From contig CAAGKF010000199.1 in assembly GCA_900770345.1 (NCBI GenBank), positions 1 through 36,728 on the forward strand: DNA of 36,728 nucleotides, written 5' to 3'. This document shows positions 22,310 to 31,289 of the stretch, one piece after another (the stretch's first letter is position 1; every line of letters starts with the position of its first letter). Source of the DNA: Lachnospiraceae bacterium. Lineage in GTDB: Bacteria; Bacillota; Clostridia; Lachnospirales; Lachnospiraceae. The notes beneath the pieces are model-generated. The model worked only from the letters and a program-made list of their open reading frames with translations. It searched no databases and was not told the DNA's origin. The position numbers and the translations under genes were made by a program.

Positions 22310-23878
22310 ATGGAACTGAAAGTAATTTATAAAAACGCCAGGTGTGCTGTTGTTGAGATCGCCGACGGCGGACAGTACAGCACCAGGGAAACGTGGAAGG
22401 TATATCTGAATCAGAAGCTGGTGATGGAAACAGACCGTGTGATCAACAGCCTCTATCATCTGGAGCCGGATACACAGTATCAGGTAACAGTGGAAAATGA
22501 GGCCGGAGAGCGTGCCATGACCTACTTTTCCACCGAATATGAGTATGTAACGCTGGATGTAAAACGGTTCGGAGCAAAGGGAGACGGCATCAGTGATGAC
22601 ACACTTTTTATTCAGGCGGCCATTATGGCCTGCCCGCCCTTAAGCCGTGTACTGATCCCGGCGGGTACCTACAGGATCACTACTCTGTTTTTAAAGGATA
22701 ATATAAGCATTGAGCTTGATAAGGATGCGGTGCTGTCGGCCTTCACGGACAGAAGCCGTTTCCCGGTTTTTGACGGGATCATCCAGAGCTATGATGAGCA
22801 GGATGAGTACAATCTGGGTACATGGGAGGGAAATCCCCTTCCTATGTTTACCGGCATCATCACCGGCGTCAATGTAAAAAACGCGGTGATCTACGGTCAG
22901 GGCACCATTGAGGGAAATGCCAGCTTTGACGAGGACAACTGGTGGTATAATCCGAAGGTAATGAGAGGAGCCTTCCGGCCGAGAATGCTGTTCCTGGAAC
23001 GCTGCCGCAATATCGTAGTCCAGGGGATCACGGTGCAGAACAGCCCCAGCTGGAACATCCATCCCTATTTCTCCGATCATTTAAGATTCATCGATCTGAA
23101 GGTAATGAACCCGAAAAAGTCGCCCAACACAGACGGGCTGGATCCGGAGTCCTGCCAGGACGTGGAGATCGTAGGCGTGTATTTTTCCCTGGGAGATGAC
23201 TGCATCGCTGTAAAGTCGGGGAAGATCTATATGGGCGCTACCTACAAAAGGGCTTCCAAGGATATTGTGATCCGCCAGTGCTGCATGCGGGACGGCCACG
23301 GCTCCGTTACCATCGGAAGCGAGATGGCGGGAGGCGTGAAAAACCTGACGGTGCGGGACTGCGTTTTCCTGCACACGGACCGTGGGCTGCGCATCAAGAC
23401 CCGCAGGGGAAGAGGAAAGGATGCTGTGGTGGAGGGCGTTCTTTTTGAAAATATCCATATGGACAATGTGCTGACGCCTTTTGTAGTCAACTGCTTCTAT
23501 TTCTGCGATCCGGACGGCCACACGGAGTATGTGCGGACTAAGGAAACTCTGCCTGTGGATGACAGAACGCCGGCCATCAGGACGCTCACCTTCCGCAATA
23601 TTGAGGCGGAGAACTGTCATGTGGCGGCAGCTTATATGTACGGTCTGCCGGAGCAGAAGATCGACCGCGTGGAGATGGAAAATGTGCATGTGACCTACGC
23701 GGAGCAGCCGGAATACGGCCAGCCTGCGATGATGGAGGGCTGCGATGAACATACCAGCCGCCAGGGCATTTATGCCAACAATATTGAGGAGCTGGTACTG
23801 AGAAATGTGACAGTAGAAGGTCAGGAAGGACCGGCTGTTGTGACAGAAAACATCGGAAATCTGGAAACAGATATGTAA
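22310..23878 (+). CDS. GH28 polygalacturonase (exo-poly-galacturonosidase-like), cytoplasmic
   Basis: The 522-aa protein has an N-terminal fibronectin-III-like domain (about residues 1-78) and a right-handed parallel beta-helix. All GH28 active-site motifs are present: NTDGLD (Asp 275), GDDCIA (Asp 296/297), GHGSVTIGS (His 330) and RIKT (Arg 361, Lys 363). It hydrolyses alpha-1,4 galacturonosyl bonds. Without a signal peptide it should trim imported oligogalacturonides inside the cell. I place the start at ATG 22310, after AAAGGGG. A longer reading from 22229 would begin inside the terminator of the transporter operon. Some readthrough from the ABC operon is likely, as no separate promoter was seen. 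Confidence 0.94.
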   Translation: MELKVIYKNARCAVVEIADGGQYSTRETWKVYLNQKLVMETDRVINSLYHLEPDTQYQVTVENEAGERAMTYFSTEYEYVTLDVKRFGAKGDGISDDTLFIQAAIMACPPLSRVLIPAGTYRITTLFLKDNISIELDKDAVLSAFTDRSRFPVFDGIIQSYDEQDEYNLGTWEGNPLPMFTGIITGVNVKNAVIYGQGTIEGNASFDEDNWWYNPKVMRGAFRPRMLFLERCRNIVVQGITVQNSPSWNIHPYFSDHLRFIDLKVMNPKKSPNTDGLDPESCQDVEIVGVYFSLGDDCIAVKSGKIYMGATYKRASKDIVIRQCCMRDGHGSVTIGSEMAGGVKNLTVRDCVFLHTDRGLRIKTRRGRGKDAVVEGVLFENIHMDNVLTPFVVNCFYFCDPDGHTEYVRTKETLPVDDRTPAIRTLTFRNIEAENCHVAAAYMYGLPEQKIDRVEMENVHVTYAEQPEYGQPAMMEGCDEHTSRQGIYANNIEELVLRNVTVEGQEGPAVVTENIGNLETDM

Positions 23879-23881
23879 TAT

Positions 23882-23910
23882 TTGACATTGCTGGAAAAAT
23901 CATGTAAATT
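23882..23910 (+). promoter_or_regulatory. Promoter of the lacI-apt pair
   Basis: TTGACA at 23882-23887, a 17-bp spacer and TAAATT at 23905-23910. The -10 is imperfect. Confidence 0.5.
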
Positions 23911-23975
23911 GTATACTGCATACGACGTAAAAACAAGGGACATCAAAGAAGGGCAACGAGGGAGAGGTGTTGAAA

Positions 23976-25001
23976 ATGGCAGTAACAATTAAAGATATCG
24001 CAAAAAGGGCGGGGGTGTCTTATTCTACGGTATCGAGAGCACTGAACGGTATCGGGGCGGAGAATACGGAAAGCAGGAAGAAGATTCTCCGCATTGCTGA
24101 GGAAATGGGATACGTGCCGAATCAGGCTGCAATCAACCTGAAGAAATCCAGATCCTATGTGATCGGACTTTATTTCTCAACAATCAGCAAAATGTCATCA
24201 CCCTTTGTTCTGCATGATGTGCTGACAGGGGTTTACAGCATTACGGGGAGCAAATATAATGTAGTAGTAAAGGGTATCGATATGCATGAGGCAGGTACGC
24301 TGAATCCAAGTTATTTTGACGGTATTATCGTGCTGTCCCAGCGCAGTGAGGATATCGATTTTATGAATGAGGTCATGGGAAAACAGATCCCCATGGTGGT
24401 GATCTGCCGTGCGGTGGATCTGGATGCTCCCAATGTGACTACGGATGAGGCTCTGGCTATGGAGCGGGCTATGGATTATCTTCTGGACAACGGACATCGC
24501 AATATCGCTGTGATCGAAGGGAGTCCCGGCCTGGATTCCAGCCGCCTGCGGCACAGAGGATGGCGGATGTCTATGAGGAGTCATGGGCTGGATCCGGATC
24601 TTTTGCCGGTTATGAGCGGAAATTACCGTTATGCCAGCGGATATGCGGCCGCAAGACAGCTGTTAAAGTACAAGCCGACAGCTATGCTGTGTTTTAATGA
24701 TGAGATGGCCTTCGGCGCAAGGACGGCGATTGCTGAGGCCGGGCTTTCCGTGCCGGATGATGTGTCTCTGATCGGCTTTGACAACTGGGATATGTCGGGA
24801 TATTCCGATATGCATCTGACAACTGTGGAGCGCAACATGGGTGAGATCGCCAAGGAAGGAACCAGAGTGCTGCTGCGGCGTCTGGACGAGGGCGTGGTGG
24901 ATAACCGCAGGATCTACCTGAACAACAAGCTGATCATTCGGGACACGGTGAAGCGGCTGAACGGTGAGAAAGAGATACAGGGAAGAGAGGTTGCACAATG
25001 A
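23976..25001 (+). CDS. LacI-family transcriptional regulator of the pectin locus
   Basis: The 341-aa regulator has the LacI N-terminal headpiece (TIKDIAKRAGVSYSTVSRALNG, about residues 4-25, with hinge helix near 55) and a periplasmic-binding-like effector domain (GYRYASG.., LCFNDEMAFGARTA, SLIGFDN). It probably represses the GH105 and sugar ABC genes through the two palindromic operators at 17934 and 18253 and responds to an oligogalacturonide-derived inducer. I prefer ATG 23976 (GAGAGG 8 nt upstream), the conserved family start, over the in-frame GTG at 23967. Its stop overlaps the apt start as ATGA. Confidence 0.92.
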   Translation: MAVTIKDIAKRAGVSYSTVSRALNGIGAENTESRKKILRIAEEMGYVPNQAAINLKKSRSYVIGLYFSTISKMSSPFVLHDVLTGVYSITGSKYNVVVKGIDMHEAGTLNPSYFDGIIVLSQRSEDIDFMNEVMGKQIPMVVICRAVDLDAPNVTTDEALAMERAMDYLLDNGHRNIAVIEGSPGLDSSRLRHRGWRMSMRSHGLDPDLLPVMSGNYRYASGYAAARQLLKYKPTAMLCFNDEMAFGARTAIAEAGLSVPDDVSLIGFDNWDMSGYSDMHLTTVERNMGEIAKEGTRVLLRRLDEGVVDNRRIYLNNKLIIRDTVKRLNGEKEIQGREVAQ

Positions 25002-25522
25002 AGAAACTGGAAGAGTATGTAAGAAGTATTCCGGATTTTCCGGAGCCGGGGATTATTTTCCGGGATGTAACCAGCATTTTGCAGGACGCGGACGGACTGG
25101 GGCTGGCTGTGGACAGTCTGCGCGATATGCTGAAGGATCTGGACTATGATGTGGTAGTGGGACCGGAGTCCCGGGGCTTTATTTTCGGTGTCCCGGTGGC
25201 GTATGCGGAGCATAAAAGCTTTGTTCCCGTGCGCAAGAAGGGAAAGCTGCCCTGTGAGACGATTTCCATAGAATACGCCCTGGAGTACGGCACGGCGGAG
25301 ATCGAGATGCACAAGGATTCCATCAAACCGGGGCAGAAGGTGGTTATTATTGATGATCTTATCGCTACAGGAGGCACTACGGAGGCTATTATCAAGCTGA
25401 TCGAGCAGCTGGGCGGCCAGGTAGTAAAGATCTGCTTTGTCATGGAGCTGGCAGGACTGAAAGGCAGAGAGCTGCTGAAGGGCTACGATGTGGAATCGGC
25501 CATTGTTTATGAGGGAAAGTAG
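24998..25522 (+). CDS. apt: Adenine phosphoribosyltransferase
   Basis: The 174-aa enzyme converts adenine and PRPP to AMP. It shows the Apt start (V-R-S-I-P-D-F-P-E-P-G-I-I-F-R-D-V-T), VVGPESRGFIFGVPVA, RKKGKLPCE and the PRPP-binding VVIIDDLIATGGTTEA (about residues 111-126). Length is typical. Its ATG overlaps the LacI stop by 4 bp, so this housekeeping salvage gene is now translated from the pectin regulator's transcript. In many Firmicutes apt is directly upstream of relA; here the two are about 5.8 kb apart. Confidence 0.96.
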   Translation: MKKLEEYVRSIPDFPEPGIIFRDVTSILQDADGLGLAVDSLRDMLKDLDYDVVVGPESRGFIFGVPVAYAEHKSFVPVRKKGKLPCETISIEYALEYGTAEIEMHKDSIKPGQKVVIIDDLIATGGTTEAIIKLIEQLGGQVVKICFVMELAGLKGRELLKGYDVESAIVYEGK

Positions 25523-25545
25523 AATATAGAATATAAAATAAGAGA

Positions 25546-25575
25546 AGGAGGCTTTGCCGGACAGGCAGGCCTCCT
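25546..25575 (+). terminator. Hairpin after apt, probable weak terminator
   Basis: AGGAGGC...GCCTCCT with an inner TGCC/GGCA stem. No T-run follows, so termination may be partial. Confidence 0.5.
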
Positions 25576-25663
25576 GTTGTGTAAAATTCTTATTGTTCAG
25601 AATTACAGACTTATGGGATCAGATAATGACGGTTTAAGAGCAAAAACGGGGAAAGGATACGCC

Positions 25664-26422
25664 ATGAATTTTGAGGAACGTGTATATAGCCATGAATTAC
25701 AGATGAATGACACAGATGACGATATTGTAGATTATATCAAAGCCCATCGTGATGATATTATGAAGCTGTCTATACAGAAAATTGCATCAGAATTGTATAT
25801 CGCTCCCAATGCAGTAATGCGGCTGTGCAAAAAGCTGGAATACAGCGGTTTTTCTGAATTAAAATTTTCCTTGCAAAACGAAAGTCAGCCTGAGAATATT
25901 GGAAAAACCATTAGTGCGCAGGTTCTGGGACAGCTGCCTGAAAATATTGTGAAGACCCTGGATACCATTGATGAGAGCCTGCTTAAAAGGGTGGCTGCTA
26001 TGATGAAGAGAGCTCGATGCTGTATTTTTGCGGGTGTAGGTGATTCCACTTATTTCTGTGAAATGTTGGGAAAGAATCTCAGGTGTCTGGATTGCAGTGT
26101 ACAGTTCTATCAGCAGATTCATGATATGTTTTATGCTGTGCGTCACGGCTCAGCAGAGGATATGCTGATTATCATCAGTGCGCGGGGACGTAACGAACGA
26201 TTGATACAGATGGCGGAAGAGGCAAAAAATATCGGAATGCCGGTAATCAGCATTACTCATTTCTGCAGCAATCCTCTGACAAAGGCCTGCGATATAAATC
26301 TTTATTTCTGGGGAGAGGACAGGGAGGTTCAGGGCTATAACGTTACTGACCGCAGCGGCCTTATGGTACTTGTGCGGCTGCTGAGCGAGGAATTTTGGCG
26401 GGAGTATATGGAAATAAAATAG
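25664..26422 (+). CDS. RpiR/MurR-family transcriptional regulator
   Basis: The 252-aa protein has the RpiR helix-turn-helix (about residues 18-76, with LSIQKIASELYIAPNAVMRLCKKLEYSGFSELKF) and a C-terminal SIS sugar-phosphate domain (about 105-235, CCIFAGVGDSTYFCEMLGKNL). The SIS motif normally reading S-x-S-G-x-T is replaced by I-S-A-R-G-R-N, so ligand contacts differ. I place the start at 25664 with AAAGGA upstream. It is directly followed by the PTS and alpha-mannosidase genes, which it presumably controls, taking the place of the GntR regulator MngR of E. coli. The gene is AT-richer than apt. Confidence 0.88.
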   Translation: MNFEERVYSHELQMNDTDDDIVDYIKAHRDDIMKLSIQKIASELYIAPNAVMRLCKKLEYSGFSELKFSLQNESQPENIGKTISAQVLGQLPENIVKTLDTIDESLLKRVAAMMKRARCCIFAGVGDSTYFCEMLGKNLRCLDCSVQFYQQIHDMFYAVRHGSAEDMLIIISARGRNERLIQMAEEAKNIGMPVISITHFCSNPLTKACDINLYFWGEDREVQGYNVTDRSGLMVLVRLLSEEFWREYMEIK

Positions 26423-26450
26423 AGAGAAATGGAAATAGAAGAGGGATAGT

Positions 26451-26475
26451 GTGTATATTTACACAATCGTGTATA
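26451..26475. promoter_or_regulatory. Candidate RpiR operator: repeated GTGTATA
   Basis: GTGTATA occurs at 26451-26457 and 26469-26475, 18 bp apart. The second, with the ACAC upstream, forms an imperfect inverted repeat (TTTACAC-aatc-GTGTATAAA). It lies about 50 bp upstream of the EIIABC promoter. Confidence 0.4.
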
Positions 26476-26520
26476 AATTTTGTGGATAAATAACGAAAAA
26501 AAGGTTTGAGAGATTCTTTG

Positions 26521-26529
26521 TGCTATATT
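26521..26529 (+). promoter_or_regulatory. Extended -10 promoter of the PTS gene
   Basis: TGC-TATATT (TGn extended -10) about 40 bp before the start codon. No good -35 is present. Confidence 0.45.
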
Positions 26530-26570
26530 GGGAGTACAGTTTAAGAAAACATGTACGAAAGGAGTAAATT

Positions 26571-28499
26571 ATGAATCTGCAAAAGGCAACAAGCAAAGAA
26601 TTGATCAGTCTGGGATGCCATTTTTCCACAAAACTGGAAGCGATCAATTATCTGACGGATAAGTTGTATAAGGCTGGGAAACTCACATCCAAGGATGCAT
26701 TTTATGAGGCAGTGCTGGAACGGGAATCTATTTCTGAAACAGGAATTGATATGGGACTGGCTGTTCCTCATGGTAAGAGCAGTGCAGTAAAAGAGGCTGC
26801 TTTTGCGGTGGCTACAGTGAAGGAACCTATTAAGAATTGGGAGAGTGTTGTGCCTGGCAATCAGGTATCGATAATATTTCTGCTGGCCATTCCTGAAACG
26901 GAGGCCGGAAGCACTCATCTGGAGCTTTTGTCTCAGCTTATGACAAAGGTATCAAATCCGGGGTATCTGGAGGGGCTGAAATCAGCAAAAACGGCTGAGG
27001 AATTTTATGACAGGCTTGATGAAAAAAATGGTCGTGATAAAGTTGCTGAAAAAAAGAGTTATTCCAGGATGATTGTAGCTGTTACGGCATGCCCGGCAGG
27101 CATTGCACACACATATATGTCGGCTCAGGCGCTTGTGGAAGCCGGAGAAAAAATGGGTGTAAAGGTGTATGTGGAAAAGCAGGGAGCAAACGGAGTGGAG
27201 GATCGCCACAGTGCGGAACTGTTAAGGAAAGCAGATGCCGCTATTTTTGCTGTGGATGTAGCTGTAAAAGACAGTGAACGTTTTAATCACCTTCCTGTAT
27301 ATAAAACAAAAGTAGCTGCTCCTATTAAAGATGCGGAGGGAGTTATCAAAGAGGCTTTAAAAAAGGCGGAGAAAGAAGGAAAAAGCACTTATAAGGAGAT
27401 TGAAGAAGAATCGGAAAAAACAGACAAAGAAAGTGTGGGAAGTGAGATTAAGAAAGCTGTGCTTACCGGCATTTCCTATATCATCCCTATTATTGTTGCT
27501 GGTGGTATGATCAATGCTTTTGCAGTGCTCATTGCCCAGGGATTTGGACTTCAGGAACTGTACAATATGGAAAACAGCTGGCTGTGGCTTTTCAGAAAAA
27601 TGGGAGGCAATACTCTTGGGACGCTGATGATTCCTATGCTGGCGGCTTATATGGCTTATTCTTTGGGTGATAAGACGGCTTTGGCTCCCGGTTTTGCAGC
27701 AGGAATTGCAGCCAATCTAATCAACGGCGGATTTCTTTGCGGTATGCTCGGCGGTCTGGTAGCCGGTTATGCAATCCGTTTTCTGCGCAGAACGATTCCG
27801 GCAAAGGGAGTTCTTGCGGGTTTCATTTCTTTTTGGGTATATCCTGTTTTTGGAAGCCTGATAGTAGGTGTAGTTATGTTCTTCCTGCTGGGAAAGCCCG
27901 TTGCCTGGTTAAATCAAAGCCTGATTAATATTTTGAGCTCCATGTCGGGTTCCAATGCAGCTCTTCTGGGTGCAGTAATAGGAATTATGGTTTCTTTTGA
28001 CCTGGGAGGTCCGGTGAATAAGGCAGCTTATACATTCTGCGTGGGAGCTATGGCAGATGGTATTCTTATGCCTTACGCAGCGTTTGCTTCTATCAAGATG
28101 GTTTCTGCTTTTGCTGTTACTATGTCGACACTTGGGTTTAAGAAATACTTTACAAAGGAAGAACAGGAGGCTGGTATGTCCACCTGGCTTCTGGGATTGG
28201 CAGGTATTACAGAGGGTGCTATTCCTGTGATGATGGCTGATCCGGTGCGTGTAATCTTTGCATTGTGTACGGGTTCCGCAGTTACAGGAGCGATTGTGGC
28301 TTCTTGCAATATTGGCTTAGATGTACCGGGTGCAGGTATTTTCTCCATGTTTCTTTTAAAGGACGGCATGAGCGCTGCGATGAATGCTTTTGTATGGTTC
28401 TTTGCAGCTGTTTTGGGTGCTGTGATATCTACAGTTATTTTGATTATTCTTAAAAAGATTAAAGCTGATAAGGCAGCAGGTGTTGTAAATGGCAAATAA
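26571..28499 (+). CDS. mngA: PTS fructose-family EIIABC, probable mannosylglycerate transporter
   Basis: This 642-aa protein is a fused phosphotransferase permease. It has EIIA (about residues 1-150, phosphorylated His 67 in GLAVPHGKS), EIIB (about 165-262, phospho-Cys 174 in VTACPAGIAHTYMSA) and a membrane EIIC (about 285-630, roughly eight to ten helices). A Lys/Glu-rich linker (about 262-282) joins EIIB and EIIC. It would import and phosphorylate a sugar. The adjoining GH38 gene, overlapping by 11 bp, matches the E. coli mngA-mngB pair for 2-O-alpha-mannosyl-D-glycerate. A different mannoside is possible. AAAGGAG precedes the ATG. Confidence 0.88.
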   Translation: MNLQKATSKELISLGCHFSTKLEAINYLTDKLYKAGKLTSKDAFYEAVLERESISETGIDMGLAVPHGKSSAVKEAAFAVATVKEPIKNWESVVPGNQVSIIFLLAIPETEAGSTHLELLSQLMTKVSNPGYLEGLKSAKTAEEFYDRLDEKNGRDKVAEKKSYSRMIVAVTACPAGIAHTYMSAQALVEAGEKMGVKVYVEKQGANGVEDRHSAELLRKADAAIFAVDVAVKDSERFNHLPVYKTKVAAPIKDAEGVIKEALKKAEKEGKSTYKEIEEESEKTDKESVGSEIKKAVLTGISYIIPIIVAGGMINAFAVLIAQGFGLQELYNMENSWLWLFRKMGGNTLGTLMIPMLAAYMAYSLGDKTALAPGFAAGIAANLINGGFLCGMLGGLVAGYAIRFLRRTIPAKGVLAGFISFWVYPVFGSLIVGVVMFFLLGKPVAWLNQSLINILSSMSGSNAALLGAVIGIMVSFDLGGPVNKAAYTFCVGAMADGILMPYAAFASIKMVSAFAVTMSTLGFKKYFTKEEQEAGMSTWLLGLAGITEGAIPVMMADPVRVIFALCTGSAVTGAIVASCNIGLDVPGAGIFSMFLLKDGMSAAMNAFVWFFAAVLGAVISTVILIILKKIKADKAAGVVNGK

Positions 28500-31122
28500 A
28501 GTGCATATAGTCCCACATTTCCATTGGGACAGAGAGTGGTATTTTACTGCAGAGGAATCAAAGATCCTATTGGTCAATGATATGGAGGAAGTTCTGGAGA
28601 TACTGGAAAACTGCCGAGATTACCCTTATTTTGTCCTTGATGGTCAGACTTCTATTTTGGAGGATTATTTTGCTCTGGTTCCTGAAAACAGAGAGCGGGT
28701 AGAAAAACTGGTGCAGGAAGGAAAACTTATTATCGGTCCTTGGTATACACAGACAGATGAGATGGTGGCAGGGGGAGAATCTATTGTGCGCAATCTTCTT
28801 TATGGCATAAAGGACTGCCATCAATTCGGAAACCCCATGATGATTGGATATTTGCCGGATTCCTTTGGTCAGAGTGCCAGGATGCCTCAGATACTCAACG
28901 GGTTCAATATAGAAAGAAGCATGTTCTGGCGTGGAGTTTCAGAACGGATGGGAACGGATAAGACAGAATTTTACTGGCAGGATGATGATGGTTCAAAGGT
29001 CATCGTTCAGCTTTTGCCTCTGGGCTATGCCATTGGAAAATATCTTCCTGTGGAGAAGGAAGCGCTGAAAAAAAGAATGGAAAAATATCTGCCTGTATTG
29101 GAACGAGGGGCTGTGACAGACCATATTTTAGTACCAAACGGTCATGACCAAATGCCTTTGCAGAGAGATATTTTTCAGGTAATGGACAGCTTAAAAGAGT
29201 TATATCCTGACAAAGAGTTCTTCCTGAGCCGTTATGAGGATGTGTTTGAGAAGATTGAAAATACAGAAGGACTGGATACGTTAAAAGGGGAGTTTTTGGA
29301 CGGAAAGTATATGCGTGTGCATAGAAGTATTTTTTCATCCAGAGCCGATCTGAAAGCACTTAATACAGCTATTGAAAATGGGATTACGAATTTGTTGGAG
29401 CCTTTGGCTTCTATTGCCTATAAACTGGGTTTTGAGTATCATCATGGACTCATAGAAGCTATGTGGAAGGAATTGATGAAGAACCATGCTCATGATTCTC
29501 TCGGCTGCTGCTGCAGTGATAAAGTACATCGGGCGATTGGCGATCGGTATTTTCTGGTACAGGAGCGCCTGGACTGTCTGATTCGGTTTTATATGAGAAA
29601 GATCACAGATGCTATAAGCTGTGAAAAGACTTTGGATAAACTGACAGTATTCAACCTCCTTCCCTACGAAAGAGAGGGAACTGTATGCGGTGAGATCATC
29701 ACGAAGATGAAGCATTTTATTCTGGAAAAAGCTGATGGGAGCAAAGTGGATTTTGTGGTAACGAGTTGTCAGGAGGTAGATGCGGGGCTTATTGATAGAC
29801 AGATTGTCCACTATGGAGATTATGATCCCTTTATCAGGTATCAGGTGGAATTTTATGACAGGATACCATCCATGGGCTATGAAACATATCTGGTGCGGGA
29901 AGCAGAGGAATGGAGCGGATTAGGAGAGGATCAGGCCGCAAAAGAGGAGAACTTCGGTTTTGGGGAAGACGATCAGCGTGCTTGTCGGCTGGAAAACCAG
30001 TGGTTAGCTGTGGATATAGCGGAAAATGGTTCTCTTCGGGTGGAAGATAAGATCACAGGAAAAATCTATGATCAAGTTCTTCTTTTGGAGGATAGCGGTG
30101 ATGATGGAGATGGTTATGATTATTCTCCTCCGGAGGAGGATATGATCATTTCATCCCAGGATGCTACAGCGAAAACAGAATATATCAGTACCCCCTATTC
30201 TCAGCGGGCTGATGTAAGCCTTGCTATGTCTGTGCCTAAAGATCTTGAAAGTCGGAAGAAGGGGATCAGGGACGGATATCTGGGCGTGAAATTACACCTG
30301 GAGCTGAAAAAAGGTTCACCGGTGCTTGAAATCGCGGCGGAGGTAGATAACAGAGTAAAGGATCATAGGCTTCGCCTTCTTATTCCGGGGCAGGATCAGT
30401 CGGGTTTCAGTGTCAGCGATAACCAGTTCGGCTGTATTTCACGGCCTGTCCGTGATCCGGCTATGGATGTGTGGCAGCAGGAAAAATGGTCGGAGCGTCC
30501 GGATTCTATCTATCCATTCCTGACTTATGTGACAGGGGGAGGAAGCGGTGGACTTTCAGTTGTCACAAATTCTGTCAGAGAATATGAGTTTGTGGGAGAG
30601 GATTACGGCACGCTGGCAATTACGTTGATGCGCTGTGTGGGCGTTCTGGGAAAAGAAAATCTTTTGAGAAGACCTGGAAGACCGTCGGGTATTAAGATGA
30701 GAACGCCGGATTCCCAGATGCAGGGAGTATACAGTTTTGCTTTGGGAATTACGACAGCTAAAGCAGATTTGGCCAAAGTGGCAAAGGAATATAACACACC
30801 GTTTATCACTTATAATAAAATGCCATATAATGCCATGAAGCTTAATGATTCTAGGATAAGTGTTCCTTACAAATACAGCCTTTTCAGAGACACGGAAAAT
30901 GAAGCAATATTAAGTGTTTTGAAAAAAGCAGAGGATAAGCCGGCGCTTATTGCCAGGTTCTATACCCCTAAAAAAGAAGGGTGCAGCTTGCGTCTGCAGC
31001 AAATGGAATGTGATTTAGAAGTTGATAAGGTCAAACTCAATGAAACAGATGTGGTGAAAAAGGCAATCTGTGGAAAACTGGAGATCGGATACAATGAAGT
31101 GGTGACATTTCGAATCTTTTAA
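28489..31122 (+). CDS. mngB: GH38 alpha-mannosidase (MngB-like)
   Basis: The 877-aa enzyme has the same length as E. coli MngB. The N-terminal catalytic domain shows HFHWDREWY (zinc ligands His 12, Asp 14), nucleophile Asp 124 in LPDSFGQSARMPQI, and NHAHDSLGCCCSD with the late zinc His. The GH38 middle and C-terminal beta domains follow. It would hydrolyse imported 6-phospho-mannosylglycerate (or another phospho-mannoside) to mannose-6-phosphate and glycerate in the cytoplasm. No signal peptide. It starts inside the EIIABC gene and ends before a strong hairpin terminator. Confidence 0.92.
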   Translation: MANKVHIVPHFHWDREWYFTAEESKILLVNDMEEVLEILENCRDYPYFVLDGQTSILEDYFALVPENRERVEKLVQEGKLIIGPWYTQTDEMVAGGESIVRNLLYGIKDCHQFGNPMMIGYLPDSFGQSARMPQILNGFNIERSMFWRGVSERMGTDKTEFYWQDDDGSKVIVQLLPLGYAIGKYLPVEKEALKKRMEKYLPVLERGAVTDHILVPNGHDQMPLQRDIFQVMDSLKELYPDKEFFLSRYEDVFEKIENTEGLDTLKGEFLDGKYMRVHRSIFSSRADLKALNTAIENGITNLLEPLASIAYKLGFEYHHGLIEAMWKELMKNHAHDSLGCCCSDKVHRAIGDRYFLVQERLDCLIRFYMRKITDAISCEKTLDKLTVFNLLPYEREGTVCGEIITKMKHFILEKADGSKVDFVVTSCQEVDAGLIDRQIVHYGDYDPFIRYQVEFYDRIPSMGYETYLVREAEEWSGLGEDQAAKEENFGFGEDDQRACRLENQWLAVDIAENGSLRVEDKITGKIYDQVLLLEDSGDDGDGYDYSPPEEDMIISSQDATAKTEYISTPYSQRADVSLAMSVPKDLESRKKGIRDGYLGVKLHLELKKGSPVLEIAAEVDNRVKDHRLRLLIPGQDQSGFSVSDNQFGCISRPVRDPAMDVWQQEKWSERPDSIYPFLTYVTGGGSGGLSVVTNSVREYEFVGEDYGTLAITLMRCVGVLGKENLLRRPGRPSGIKMRTPDSQMQGVYSFALGITTAKADLAKVAKEYNTPFITYNKMPYNAMKLNDSRISVPYKYSLFRDTENEAILSVLKKAEDKPALIARFYTPKKEGCSLRLQQMECDLEVDKVKLNETDVVKKAICGKLEIGYNEVVTFRIF

Positions 31123-31145
31123 CTTTTAATAGTTAATGTGAATGG

Positions 31146-31194
31146 ACTGATACGAATTGGCTAAATTATAATAGCCGAATCGTATCAGTCTTTT
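31146..31194 (+). terminator. Rho-independent terminator after the alpha-mannosidase
   Basis: A 10-bp outer stem ACTGATACGA/TCGTATCAGT plus an inner GGCTA/TAGCC stem, followed by CTTTT. Confidence 0.85.
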
Positions 31195-31223
31195 GCTGAT
31201 AGAAACTATATTTTCTCGCCCTC

Positions 31224-31252
31224 TTGCAATTTGCAGGAAAAAAAATTATAAT
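31224..31252 (+). promoter_or_regulatory. Promoter of relA
   Basis: TTGCAA at 31224-31229, a 17-bp spacer and TATAAT at 31247-31252. The -10 box covers an in-frame ATG at 31251, which rules that ATG out as the start for transcripts from this promoter. Confidence 0.7.
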
Positions 31253-31289
31253 GAAAACTAACTATCCACAGGAAAAAGGTGACCGCAGT

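Noticed and set aside
23081..23752. Minus-strand frame inside GH28
   Set aside because: Antisense shadow of a gene with all catalytic motifs; no start signal.
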